Part shown: in pieces, positions 18,545 through 28,891 of the stretch
How positions within the stretch are numbered: position 1 is the stretch's first letter
Layout of the letters: every line of letters begins with the position of its first letter
NCBI GenBank assembly: GCA_021819085.1
Contig: JAKASJ010000004.1
Coordinates: forward strand, 76,728-140,727
Length of the DNA stretch: 64,000 nt
Direction of reading: 5' to 3'
DNA from: Pseudomonadota bacterium
Lineage (GTDB): Bacteria > Pseudomonadota > Gammaproteobacteria > Acidiferrobacterales > UBA6901
Made by a program: the position numbers and the translations under genes
The notes under the pieces: model-generated
Told to the model about the DNA's origin: nothing
What the model saw: the letters and a program-made list of their open reading frames with translations, nothing else
The model's database searches: none

Positions 18545-20392
18545 ATGGGACTATTTTCATCCAGAAAGACCCGGTTCGTTGATTGTGACATCCTTGTCAT
18601 TGGCGGCGGCTTTGGCGGCTGCGGCGCCACCTACGAATCCCGCTACTGGGGACGCGATCTGAAGATCGTGCTGGTCGAAAAGGCCAACATCGAGCGCAGC
18701 GGCGCGGTGGCGCATGGCCTGTCGGCGATCAACTGCTACATGGGCATGCGCTGGAACGAAAACCAGCCGGAAGACCACGTGCGCTACGCGCGCGGCGACC
18801 TGCTGGGCATCGTCCGGGAAGACATCGTCTATGACAACGCCCGGCACGTAGACTCGACCGTCCACAAGTTCGAGGAGTGGGGCCTGCCGATCATGAAGGA
18901 CGAAAAGACCGGCCGTTATCTGCGCGAAGGGAAATGGCAGATCATGATCCATGGCGAGAGCTACAAGCCGATCGTCGCCGAGGCCGCGCGCAAGGCGGCG
19001 AGCGAGGTGCACAACCGCATCATGGTGACCCATCTGCTGATGGACCGGAAGAAACCCAATCGCGTCGCCGGCGCCGTCGGCTTCAGCGTACGCAGCGGGG
19101 ATTTCTATGTCTTTCGGGCGAAGGCGGTGATCGTCGGGGCGGGCGGCGCTTCGCATATCTACCGCCCCCGGGCGATCGGCGAAGGCACGGGCCGGACGTG
19201 GTATGCGCCGTGGAGCAGCGCCTCGGCCTATGGCCTGTTGATACCCGTCGGCGCCAAGATGACACAGATGGAGAACCGCATCGTGCTCGCCCGCTTCAAG
19301 GACGGCTACGGCCCGGTCGGCGCCTGGTTCCTGCTGCTGAAATCCGTGGCCACCAACGCCAAAGGCGAGCAATATGAGGCAAGGTGGCTGGAGCACACCA
19401 AGGCCATCGTCGGAGAGAAATACACGACCAGTCACCCGTTCCCGACCTGCCTGCGCAATCACGCGATGCTGGAGGAGATGAAGGCCGGCCGGGGCCCCAT
19501 CTACATGCAGACGCCGGCAGTGCTCGATACCCGGGAGAAGGAGGAGATCGGCTGGGAGGATTTCCTCGACATGACTATCGGTCAGGCGGTGGTGTGGGCC
19601 GCTCAGAACATCGATCCCAGGGAGAAACCGTCCGAGCTGATCACCTCCGAACCCTACGTCATGGGTTCGCATGCCACCTGTTCCGGCGCCTGGGCGAGCG
19701 GCCCGGAGGACTGCGCGCCGGATGACTACCAGTGGGGCTACAACCGCATGACGACTGTCGAAGGGCTCTTCGGGGCCGGGGACACGATGGGCGGTGCGCC
19801 GCACAAGTTCTCGTCCGGGTCCTTCACCGAGGGCCGACTGGCCGGAAAGTCGGCGGTCCGCTATGTCAGGGATTTGAAAGGCGACCAGCCCGAGGCCGAT
19901 GAACACGAAGTCAATAAACTCAGGGAGACGGTGTTCAAGCCGCTCGAAAACTACAAGCTGGGCCGCAACGAGATCGTCGCTGGCACCGTATCGCCGAGTT
20001 ATCTGCTGCCGCTCCACGGTCTGCAGCGTCTGGAGAAGCTCATGGATGAGTACGTGGGCGGCTACAGCACCTTCTATGTCACCAGCAAACCGCTGCTTGA
20101 CCGGGGTCTGGAACTGCTCGCGATGCTGAAGGAGGATCTCAGCCACCTCGGCGCCGAAGACCTGCACCAGCTGCAGCGTGCCTGGGAGCTCCATCACCGG
20201 GTCTGGACGGCGGAATCCGTCACCCGGCATACGCTGTTCCGGGAGGAAACCCGCTGGCCCGGCTACTATTATCGCGCCGATTGTCCCAAGCTCGACGACA
20301 AAGACTGGCACGTGTTTACTGGTTCCCAGTACGACGTGAAGACCGGCGAATGGCGCATGGAAAAACTGCCTGTGCATCACATTATAAAATAA
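18545..20392 (+). CDS. aprA: Adenylylsulfate reductase alpha subunit
   Basis: CDILVIGGGFGGCGATYESRYWG, SGAVAHGLSAINCYMGMRWNENQPEDHVRYARGDLLGI, GSHATCSGAWASGPEDCAPDDYQWGYNRMTTVEGLFGAGD. Confidence 0.97.
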   Translation: MGLFSSRKTRFVDCDILVIGGGFGGCGATYESRYWGRDLKIVLVEKANIERSGAVAHGLSAINCYMGMRWNENQPEDHVRYARGDLLGIVREDIVYDNARHVDSTVHKFEEWGLPIMKDEKTGRYLREGKWQIMIHGESYKPIVAEAARKAASEVHNRIMVTHLLMDRKKPNRVAGAVGFSVRSGDFYVFRAKAVIVGAGGASHIYRPRAIGEGTGRTWYAPWSSASAYGLLIPVGAKMTQMENRIVLARFKDGYGPVGAWFLLLKSVATNAKGEQYEARWLEHTKAIVGEKYTTSHPFPTCLRNHAMLEEMKAGRGPIYMQTPAVLDTREKEEIGWEDFLDMTIGQAVVWAAQNIDPREKPSELITSEPYVMGSHATCSGAWASGPEDCAPDDYQWGYNRMTTVEGLFGAGDTMGGAPHKFSSGSFTEGRLAGKSAVRYVRDLKGDQPEADEHEVNKLRETVFKPLENYKLGRNEIVAGTVSPSYLLPLHGLQRLEKLMDEYVGGYSTFYVTSKPLLDRGLELLAMLKEDLSHLGAEDLHQLQRAWELHHRVWTAESVTRHTLFREETRWPGYYYRADCPKLDDKDWHVFTGSQYDVKTGEWRMEKLPVHHIIK

Positions 20393-21767
20393 GCAGCATC
20401 AATCAGTTATGCAGGACAATTCAGGCAGAACATCAATCTCTGGCAAGAACCGTTACGTCGAGACGAGAAGAAGAACGGCGCATGCGGCCTGCGCATGAAC
20501 GCAGTCCAGGTAATTATAATTCTGGCGTTTCAGGATTGGGGGCAAGCGGGATATCCGGGATAGAGATCGAGGTTATCACGCGGTGTTTCTTAACTTCGCA
20601 TAATGTATATTATGTTAAATAATGGTCGGCACAGGGTCCCCACGTGCGGGATGTTTCCGAACTTCATTGGCAACCGGTGGTTCTGTCGTCCGCCGGCGAC
20701 CCCGGCAACACACCTGAGTGTTTGTGCTCCGCGTAATCATTAACACCTAATCTATCTATTACTACAATTTTCCGCTGTGACTGATGTACTCGTTGTGTGG
20801 ATGCAACCCGAGGGGCAGCCTTGCATGTACGATATGAATGGCGATTACCCAGGGATCCAGGATCTTGCCGCTCGTCCGGTTCAATGAGCCAATAAGCGAA
20901 TTTATTTACTCGTCGCGGACGTCAAGGATCTGGCGCTCGGCTACACTCGCTATACAGCGGTAACGGAGGAACGCAGAGGCGTCGTAAGGGCAAGTCCTCA
21001 TCTGACTTGGCGGACGCATATTGGCCATATCCGGTCGTGGAAGTGGCTGAATTGTCGACGATGAGTCTGGAAATGAGAGAGGCGACGCGATCTTGCCGGC
21101 GCATGCAACAGAAGTCCGGTAGGTACGGATCGCCCTGGGTATAGGCCGTGATCCTGCTTCTGGCATCACGCCCTGTTTCGCCCGACTACCGGATTCATTA
21201 ATTAAAATAAGTTCGTCTCCCATGATCAGTCGAAAACACTTTAACTCAAATCGCATATCGTATTCATTACAAAGTAATTTCAATCGGATCTTGGACAGAC
21301 TCGGCAGCCTGTCTATGCCCGGGCGGCCGTCATGATCGTCTGCTACAGGCTATACTTCCCTGAAAGGGTCATTAGATTTAAAGCTGATCCAGGATCCTGC
21401 CGGATGCCATTCGGACAGCGATTCACCGCCCAGGGAGCGCAGTCGTGATGTACGGTGTTTTGAACTCATATGGCATGGGGAATTCCGTAACGGCCGTGCC
21501 GTTGACATTCACCCAGATCGATCGCGTGGCACGCCGTTCTCTGCCGAGCAGAAAGGGCTGTGCGGTAATCGCCCGTCGTATTATGAGTCTCTTCTTATGA
21601 GCCTCATCGCGGGTTTTCAAGCTCCTACGCCACCGGATTCGGCGCACCGCGGATCCATCACGGCAGTTTCAGCGTTCCTGGACTCGCCGCCCGCACCGCG
21701 CGGTTCCGGGCCAGGCCACGCGACGCATGGAACTCATGCAAGAGCGCTATGCGGACCGGCGTCGGGG

Positions 21768-22181
21768 ATGCAGCACGGGTTCAGCCTGATCGAGCTTGTG
21801 GTCGTGATGGCCATCGTGGTGATTCTGGCCATCATCACTATTCCCTCTTACCGGCGCTACATCATGAAGTCCGATATCCAGACAGCACAGGCGGCTATGA
21901 TGTCGATGGCAAACGATCTGCGCCAGTACGCACAGGATCGTGAGACCTATGTGGGCGGGTGCCCCGTGACTCCGCCGCCCACCGAGGATTTCACGCTGTC
22001 CTGCCCGACGCTGACAGCGACAACGTATACGATCCAGGCCACAGGCACTGGCAGCCTGAGCGGGTTCACGTTCACGCTCGATCAGAACGGCGACCGGTCG
22101 ACGACTAACGTGGCGTCCGGATGGACGTCAAACAGTACGTGCTGGATTTCGGATCCTCAGGGCGATTGTGCGGTGGAATAG
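21768..22181 (+). CDS. pilE: Type IV pilin, PilE-like
   Basis: Prepilin motif MQHGFSLIELVVVMAIVVILAIITIPSYRRYIMKSDI. Confidence 0.85.
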   Translation: MQHGFSLIELVVVMAIVVILAIITIPSYRRYIMKSDIQTAQAAMMSMANDLRQYAQDRETYVGGCPVTPPPTEDFTLSCPTLTATTYTIQATGTGSLSGFTFTLDQNGDRSTTNVASGWTSNSTCWISDPQGDCAVE

Positions 22182-22185
22182 ACCG

Positions 22186-22656
22186 ATGCGGCAGACAGGC
22201 TTCACACTTCTTGAACTGATCGTGACGATCGCGGTGGCCGCGATCATCCTGGCACTGGGCGTGCCCTCGTTTCTTTCCTCGATCCGTCACCAGCAGGTCG
22301 TTTCGGTGACGGAGAATTTCGAGCAGGACGTTGCCTGGGTACGCGGCCAGGCGATTTCGGGCGCGAGCACGGCGACGCTGACGCTCGCGACTGACTGTTC
22401 GTGGGTGGCCAGCACCGGCTCGCCTGCTGCGGATGCGCAGCACTCCATGAGCGCGGCGCAGCTCGCCACGGATTCCCCCGGGATCACCTGTCAGAACGTG
22501 CCGGGCGGAGGTCTGCTATTGAGTTTCGACAATCTGGGACTGGTCCAGTCGACGACCACGAATACCATCACGTTTGCACCGAGCCCCGGCCTGCCGGTCA
22601 GTATCGAAGTGTTCGGCTCCGGGGCGATCGTGGAGGACCCGCAGCATGTGTCCTAG
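22186..22656 (+). CDS. fimT: GspH/FimT-family minor pseudopilin
   Basis: MRQTGFTLLELIVTIAVAAIILALGVPSFLSSI prepilin motif; position in minor-pilin cluster. Confidence 0.8.
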   Translation: MRQTGFTLLELIVTIAVAAIILALGVPSFLSSIRHQQVVSVTENFEQDVAWVRGQAISGASTATLTLATDCSWVASTGSPAADAQHSMSAAQLATDSPGITCQNVPGGGLLLSFDNLGLVQSTTTNTITFAPSPGLPVSIEVFGSGAIVEDPQHVS

Positions 22657-23092
22657 CCGTGCTGTCCGGCGCCAGAGCGGAATCGGGCTGATCGATGTGC
22701 TCGTGGCCATGCTGGTGTTTTCGCTGGGTCTCCTCGGCCTGGCGGCCCTCTATGTGCGCGCCGCCCCTGCCCCGCTGCAGAACATGGATGCGATGGCGGT
22801 GCAGACTGCTGCCGACAGCTTCATGGCAGCGCTCGCGACGGAGACGTCCAGCCTGCCGCTAAACGCATCGAGCGTCACGAGTCCCTCCGGCATGCCCACG
22901 ACACCTCTGCAGCAATGGTTCAGCCAGACGGTACAGAATCTGCCGGGACTGACCGTAACCGTAGTCAGCGGCAATGATGCGCTGGGCAATCCCTGTTCGA
23001 CTTTAAGCTGCGGTATTGACCTAACCCTGGGCTGGACCCAGTTCGGCTCGCTGCGCACACAGGAATTTTATGGACAAATCGGAATCCACTGA
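22646..23092 (+). CDS. pilV: Type IV pilus modification/minor pilin PilV
   Basis: RRQSGIGLIDVLVAMLVFSLGLLGLAALYVRA; overlaps fimT end and pilW start. Confidence 0.8.
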   Translation: MCPSRAVRRQSGIGLIDVLVAMLVFSLGLLGLAALYVRAAPAPLQNMDAMAVQTAADSFMAALATETSSLPLNASSVTSPSGMPTTPLQQWFSQTVQNLPGLTVTVVSGNDALGNPCSTLSCGIDLTLGWTQFGSLRTQEFYGQIGIH

Positions 23093-24332
23093 GCGCGGGC
23101 TGACGCTGATCGAACTGATGGTGTCGCTGGCAGTTGCCACGATCCTGGGGCTCGCGATCCTGGGTGTGATCACGTATGGGGCGGCCCGGGACCGGGCCAG
23201 CAGCAATGCCACCGATCTCAACGACAACGCCCGCGCCGCCCTGACGCTGCTCACCCGGGATGTGGCAAGCGCCGGATTCATGTTCGGCGCAGCGCAGTCG
23301 CAGTGCGCCATAACCCTGTCCTACGACGGCGGTTTCCCCTCCGGCTATGTGCCGATGAACCCGATCTGGACGGTGCCGCAGGCGGCAGGACAGACCCTGC
23401 CCATGGGCGGTTCGCCCATACCGTCCACGAGTGGTGCGATCGAGAATTACCCGGCCAGCACAAACACCAATGCCGCGGGTGTCGCGCAGGTGCTGCTGAT
23501 ATCCTCAGCGCCGTCCGTGAGTACCTATATCGCGCAGACTTCAGCACCGATCTATATCGTGCAGTTCGGCACCACACAGTCGAGCAGCGGGGGCGGCGCG
23601 ATCTCCAGTACCCAGCTGCCGGTGTCCACGCTGCAGCTCAACAGTACCACGGGCATCAGTCAGGGTGACACGGCGTTCCTGCAGGTGCCGATGAATGGGG
23701 GCAACGTCTGCATGCGAATCCCCATCGTCAACATCGGGACAGCGACCGGGGGCGGCGCGACCTACATCGACAGCAAGCCGTCCAGCTATATGCCGCCAAA
23801 CGGCTACAGTGATTTTGCGTCGCAGATTCCCTCAAGCTACGGAACCCTGACCAACAGCAACCTGCTGCACTCCCGCATTCTCGATCTCGGCCAGACTGCG
23901 GACACGCTTGAGATCATTCAGTACTGGATCGACGATAGCCAGGGGTTCCCGGTGCTCTGGCGTGCCACCTACAGTGCGCTCACCGATGCGATGATTCAAT
24001 CCGAAGCGCTCGCCCCCGGCGTGGTGAGCCTGCAGGTGCTGTTTGACACCGTGCCGAAAGGTTCCCCAACGGGGACGCCGCTCACATGGAAGTCGTGGCC
24101 GGACGTGGCATCGACCGACCAGATCGTCACCGCCGACGTGGCCATCGTCGCGCGCAGTCTGCACTCCGATCCCGCGTACACGGCGCCCGCAACCATCGTG
24201 GTACCACAGCCGGCCTCGGGTCTCGTCTCCCCGGATGCATTCGTCAACTACGTGCCGCAGACCAACGAGGTCCACGACCACTTTTCCGTCTACACGGCGC
24301 AGCTCGCACTGCGCAATCTGACATGGAACTGA
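23070..24332 (+). CDS. pilW: Minor pilin PilW
   Basis: ERGLTLIELMVSLAVATILGLAILGVITYGA...ARAALTLLTRDVASAGFMFG. Confidence 0.8.
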   Translation: MDKSESTERGLTLIELMVSLAVATILGLAILGVITYGAARDRASSNATDLNDNARAALTLLTRDVASAGFMFGAAQSQCAITLSYDGGFPSGYVPMNPIWTVPQAAGQTLPMGGSPIPSTSGAIENYPASTNTNAAGVAQVLLISSAPSVSTYIAQTSAPIYIVQFGTTQSSSGGGAISSTQLPVSTLQLNSTTGISQGDTAFLQVPMNGGNVCMRIPIVNIGTATGGGATYIDSKPSSYMPPNGYSDFASQIPSSYGTLTNSNLLHSRILDLGQTADTLEIIQYWIDDSQGFPVLWRATYSALTDAMIQSEALAPGVVSLQVLFDTVPKGSPTGTPLTWKSWPDVASTDQIVTADVAIVARSLHSDPAYTAPATIVVPQPASGLVSPDAFVNYVPQTNEVHDHFSVYTAQLALRNLTWN

Positions 24333-24892
24333 GCATGCAGAAATTGTCCCTTCGGCGGCAGCGCGGCTCCGCGCTGCTCTTCGCGCTGGTCGCCCTGCTG
24401 CTGGTATTTCTCGGCGCAATATTCACCTTGCGCGGCGTGCTGACGGACAGCGGGCTGACCGACCGTTTCTCGGAGCGCCAGAAGGACGTCCAGGCGAGCG
24501 ACCTGGCGCTGCAGTGGATTGCGAACCAGATTGCTCTTCTCGGCACCACGCAGGCGCTGGAGATATCGGCGACCGGCCAGACGTGGTACCTGAGCTCACC
24601 GCCGGTACCGCCGCTGCCGATTGGCTGGCCACTGCCGGCTTACTGGCAAACTTGCTCCAGTTCCAGCACCCGGACCAGCACTGACACCTGTGCCCAGGTA
24701 CCGATGCCGGCCCATGTGCCGCAGTCGGCCCTGGTCTTCGTGGAACCGACCGGGCGGGTCGATCCCTATGCCTGCAACACCCAGGGATTGACCGCAATCT
24801 ATTACGACGTATGGATCCATACGACTGACGCGCGCGGCGGGGTTTCTGCCGATACCGAATCACTGTACAAGCTCTGCGTACTCAGCGGCTGA
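24323..24892 (+). CDS. pilX: Minor pilin PilX-like
   Basis: RQRGSALLFALVALLLVFLGAIFTLRGVLTDSGLTDRFSERQKDVQASDLALQW; overlaps pilW end. Confidence 0.75.
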   Translation: MELSMQKLSLRRQRGSALLFALVALLLVFLGAIFTLRGVLTDSGLTDRFSERQKDVQASDLALQWIANQIALLGTTQALEISATGQTWYLSSPPVPPLPIGWPLPAYWQTCSSSSTRTSTDTCAQVPMPAHVPQSALVFVEPTGRVDPYACNTQGLTAIYYDVWIHTTDARGGVSADTESLYKLCVLSG

Positions 24893-24893
24893 G

Positions 24894-27713
24894 GTGGTTA
24901 TGAATAACTCAAGAAAAATCCGGGATCACGTCATCGGGCCGTGGCTGGCGGTGGTCATCACCTTCGGCCTGATGCCATTGACGGCGTTCGCACAAACAAA
25001 CATCATCCAGGATGACTTCACGGGCTCGTCGGCGATGCTCAACTGGGTTCCCGCAGGCACCCTCAACGGCGTCGTCGGCAACTGGACTCCCTGTCTCACG
25101 GCCGGCAACAACACCGGCTCGATCCCCGGCTGCAACCTCAGTACTCCGGATCCCGTGGGATCCGGGGCGCTGCGCCTGACCAATAACGCGACCAACGAGG
25201 CGGGGGTGATCATGTCGAACTTCACCTATCCGTCCAGCCAGGGGATCCAGGTCACCTTCACGACGTATACCTACGGCGGCAACGGATACACAAACTATAA
25301 CAGTATTCAATCAGGCGCGGACGGCATTGCCTTTTATCTTCTTGACGGGACTCAGGCTCCCAACGTCGGCGCCTTCGGCGGCAGCCTCGGATACAGCTGC
25401 TCCAACACGAATTCTCCCTACAACGGTATGGCTGGCGCCTACATGGGGCTCGGTATCGATGAATACGGGAATTTCCTCAACCAAAGCGACAACACGGCCA
25501 CCGGCATCAACGGCCACGCGAACCCCGGAGAAATCGGCCTGCGCGGCTATGGCAACGTCAACATGGCGGCGCTTCAGGCCATCAATCCCAATGAAAATAA
25601 CCCGAGCGATGTGCAAACTGTCTGCAAAAACGGCGGCACCTATACCTACATGGTGAATGGCGAGCAGCAATCCACGACGCTCCCGGATTACGCCATGATC
25701 CCGGGCGCTTACAAGATCCTTCCTTCGAATGAACCGATCTTCAGTCAGGAAAACAGTTCATCGCCCTCGCGCGCGAAGGCGACACCCATCACCTACAAGC
25801 TGGTCATCTCGCCCACCGGGCTGTTGAGTTTCTGGTACAACTACAACAACACGGGATTCCAGAGCGTCATCTCGCAGCAAAGCATCTCGGCGTCGAATGG
25901 CCCGATGCCGGGCAGCTTTCGCTTCGGATTCGGTGCTTCCAGCGGCGGCGGTTCCAATTACCATGAGATCACCTGCTTTACTGCCAGCCCCGCAAACAGT
26001 TCGGTCGGCGCCCCGGTCGCGCCCCTGTCGATTACCTCCGGCAATTTCATCTACATGCTGACGAGCGGGCTCGATCCCATCGCCGGGCACGCCGATGCTT
26101 ACGCGGTGTCCGCGAACGGGACGCCGTCCACGACGGCCGCCTGGGATGCCGCTGCGGAAATGAACACGACCAACCGGACGGACGATCTGTGGTCGACGGC
26201 ATCCGACAATACGACCCCGGTCCTGTTTACCGCGCTCGACAGCGCCGCCTTCGCGCTGACGCCGACGACCTGCGTTCCCAATACCGGCACGATCATCGAC
26301 TACACGATCGACCCGAGCTACCCCACACCCTCCAACTGTCCAAGCTACCTTGACGGGCGTCAATCCGGCTGGTATCTGGGGGAATTCTCGTCGGACGATG
26401 CCGGCGGGCTGCTCACGCCGCCTAATAATCCGCTGGACCTGACGCTTCCCGGTTACGTGACCTTTTCCCAGAGCGAGTCCACCCGCGCGGATGCACTGTT
26501 GTTCACGAACAACGACGGCTTCCTCTATTCTGTCAATGCGCAGACCGGGGCCCTGAACTGGGGCTGGATGCCCAGGGCGTTCGTTTCCCAGCTGCAGAAC
26601 TACACGGTCATCCCCACGGATTCCCCGGGCCTGCTGGACGGCAACTTCTCCACGGTCGATGCCGTCGACGCATCGGGAAGCTGGGCCACCTATGTCATCG
26701 GCTCGGCCGAAGGCGGCGCCTACTGGTATGACCTCAAGCTCAACAGCAGCGGCGCTCCCGGTGCAGTGATCCCGGCGCCCGCCGTCCCCGCCGGGGCGAC
26801 CTATCCGCAGCGTCAGGCGCCCGTGGTTGCGAACGTACCGGTCGCCACGACCGTAAACGGCCAGAATGTCACGCAGGTCCAGCAAATTGCCGCGTTTGTG
26901 GCGAACACAGGCTCCGGCAGCTCAGCCACGAGCACCTTGTATGAATTCAACGTGGCAACCGGAAGCACAAACTCCTACGCAATCTCGATCGGCCACAGCG
27001 GCATGATCGCCGCGCAGGTGTCGAGCAACCTGTTTTTCGATGCCGCTTCGCAGCAGCTGTATTTCGGAGATTCAGCAGGGAATGTCTACGTCATGCCCAT
27101 CACGGACAACGCCCAGTCCGACGTCGGCAACATTGCGTCGCTCGGGACCACGAAAGACGGGCTGCCGATCGAGTTTCTGGGCTTCCAGCAGGAGAACACC
27201 GCGCCGTATCTTTGGGCCGCGTCGCAAAGCGGGATGACTGTCTTCGGAATCGGGACTGCCGGATGGCAGCCGCTGTGGGCAACCGACACTTCTGCCGGCT
27301 ATGTGTACAATTCCGCGAACAGTTCCTGGACGATCAGCAGCAGCGTCGGGTCTCTTCAGGCCACGGCCCAGATTTCGGCGATGCCGGTGGTGGTCAACAA
27401 CAGCCTGGTCGTCCCGGCGTATGTGCCGCCCTCGGCATCCGCCGCGAGCTGCGGTATCCTGGGCTCGGGTTATTACGATTTCTTCAACCTCACGACTGGA
27501 AGTTTCCCGACAAATACGATCATGGGTTCGAATGGCAGCTATCTCACGGGCGATGAATATATCGGCGTCGGAGTCGCTTATTCACCGACGGTATCGATTT
27601 CGAGCACCGGATTGCCGGTACTCGGCGGGACCCAGCAGACGGTTACACCCACTGCACCGCTCGTGTTTTCAAAAGCCGGGGTGAATGCCGTGGTCCAGTG
27701 GCGCGTGCACTGA
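24894..27713 (+). CDS. PilY1-like pilus tip protein with N-terminal L-type-lectin-like domain
   Basis: Signal peptide; GADGIAFYLLDGTQ...GGSLGYS...GAYMGLGIDEYGNF lectin-like motifs; C-terminal half LLFTNNDGFLYSVNAQTGALNWGWMP and terminal AVVQWRVH as in PilY1 propellers; follows pilX. Confidence 0.75.
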   Translation: MVMNNSRKIRDHVIGPWLAVVITFGLMPLTAFAQTNIIQDDFTGSSAMLNWVPAGTLNGVVGNWTPCLTAGNNTGSIPGCNLSTPDPVGSGALRLTNNATNEAGVIMSNFTYPSSQGIQVTFTTYTYGGNGYTNYNSIQSGADGIAFYLLDGTQAPNVGAFGGSLGYSCSNTNSPYNGMAGAYMGLGIDEYGNFLNQSDNTATGINGHANPGEIGLRGYGNVNMAALQAINPNENNPSDVQTVCKNGGTYTYMVNGEQQSTTLPDYAMIPGAYKILPSNEPIFSQENSSSPSRAKATPITYKLVISPTGLLSFWYNYNNTGFQSVISQQSISASNGPMPGSFRFGFGASSGGGSNYHEITCFTASPANSSVGAPVAPLSITSGNFIYMLTSGLDPIAGHADAYAVSANGTPSTTAAWDAAAEMNTTNRTDDLWSTASDNTTPVLFTALDSAAFALTPTTCVPNTGTIIDYTIDPSYPTPSNCPSYLDGRQSGWYLGEFSSDDAGGLLTPPNNPLDLTLPGYVTFSQSESTRADALLFTNNDGFLYSVNAQTGALNWGWMPRAFVSQLQNYTVIPTDSPGLLDGNFSTVDAVDASGSWATYVIGSAEGGAYWYDLKLNSSGAPGAVIPAPAVPAGATYPQRQAPVVANVPVATTVNGQNVTQVQQIAAFVANTGSGSSATSTLYEFNVATGSTNSYAISIGHSGMIAAQVSSNLFFDAASQQLYFGDSAGNVYVMPITDNAQSDVGNIASLGTTKDGLPIEFLGFQQENTAPYLWAASQSGMTVFGIGTAGWQPLWATDTSAGYVYNSANSSWTISSSVGSLQATAQISAMPVVVNNSLVVPAYVPPSASAASCGILGSGYYDFFNLTTGSFPTNTIMGSNGSYLTGDEYIGVGVAYSPTVSISSTGLPVLGGTQQTVTPTAPLVFSKAGVNAVVQWRVH

Positions 27714-27894
27714 GTCCGGACGGCGGTGATGATCGCTCCCGAAATCCGGGCGGCCATCCGGGGGCGCAGGGACCGAACCGGTCCCGGGTCACGGGGTTCC
27801 GGGAAATCAGCCGGAAGGGGCGCTCTGCCCTGAGAACCGGTGGACGCCGCCACCGCCGGCGTAGCACGACGACGCAACCGTCCGGGCGATACGT

Positions 27895-28749
27895 TTATGG
27901 GATCGGTCCGATCGCCGGTACGGGACGTGCCGCCCGTCCGCCGGTACGCGCTTCGTGCCTGGCCACCTGCAGTACGTACTCTCCGCAAGCCTGATGTGCC
28001 CCGCCCGCTTGATCGCGGTATTGGACGAAGGCGCCACCACCGGCATGGCCTACCCTGCTCACGTGCGCGTCAAGCACCCGCGCACCGCCCTGGCGCAGCA
28101 TCCGTGCCTCAGGCATATGCGCAATTTCCTCGCCGGCTGGCTCAAGAATCCGCAAATCTTCCTCGGGCACGGTCACCCTGACGCCGAAGGCAGCGAAGAT
28201 CTGCGCCAGCGCCACGCCTGCCGGTCCGGCACCGGGAACGACCAGGCCGCGCAGCGGACGCACGCGGTCGAACAGCTGCGCACTGGTAATCAGCCGTGCC
28301 AGTCCGCCGCCCGGCGCCGCCGGTGCTGCAGGCTTCACGCCGGTCGCAATAATGGCGTTGACGAATTCGACCTCGAAAGGATCGCCGGCCGCCGCCTTCA
28401 GGAGCGCCCGGTGCGGATAGAGCAGCGTGACCTGGCCGAACCGCACGTCCAGCGACGGAATCTGCCGTGCATGTCCCGGCTCCCTTCAGGCCCTCTGTTC
28501 CAGCAAGACGTCCTTGCGCGCGAAGATGACCTGCCAGTCGATGCGGGACCCTCCCGGAGGAAGACGCAACCCGGACTCCGCGGCATGCGGCATGGTCCGC
28601 AGGCGCCGTGCGCTTTCATGCAGGATCCTGGAAGGGATGCAGCTTTCGAACAGACCGGTGCCGCCGTGGCCCGCGTTGCGCTCGACGAGCAGAACGCGGC
28701 GTCCGGCCGTGGCCAGCGCCGAAGCGGCCGGCATGCCTGACCGGCACAT
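27895..28749 (-). pseudogene. Decayed dihydrolipoamide dehydrogenase-like flavoprotein
   Basis: Two minus-strand pieces in different frames: SALATAGRRVLLVERNAGHGGTGLFESCIPSRILHESARRL and ...RGLVVPGAGPAGVALAQIFAAFGVRVTVPEEDLRILEP; first redox Cys lost. Confidence 0.7.
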
Positions 28750-28891
28750 CGTGCTTATCGGTCATGGGCAGTCCGGGTTCGGTACCGCCGCCCGGGCATG
28801 GCGAAGACCGACAGCGTCGCGGCGCGCGGCGTCTTTGCGACCTGCGTTGCGTGCTCCCGGAAAAGCCTGCGACCGGACTGAGCCGTCCGGT

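Noticed and set aside
18557-20380. 607-aa minus-strand ORF antisense to aprA
   Set aside because: High-GC mirror ORF; Arg/His/Val-rich translation without family motifs, fully overlapping a certain gene.
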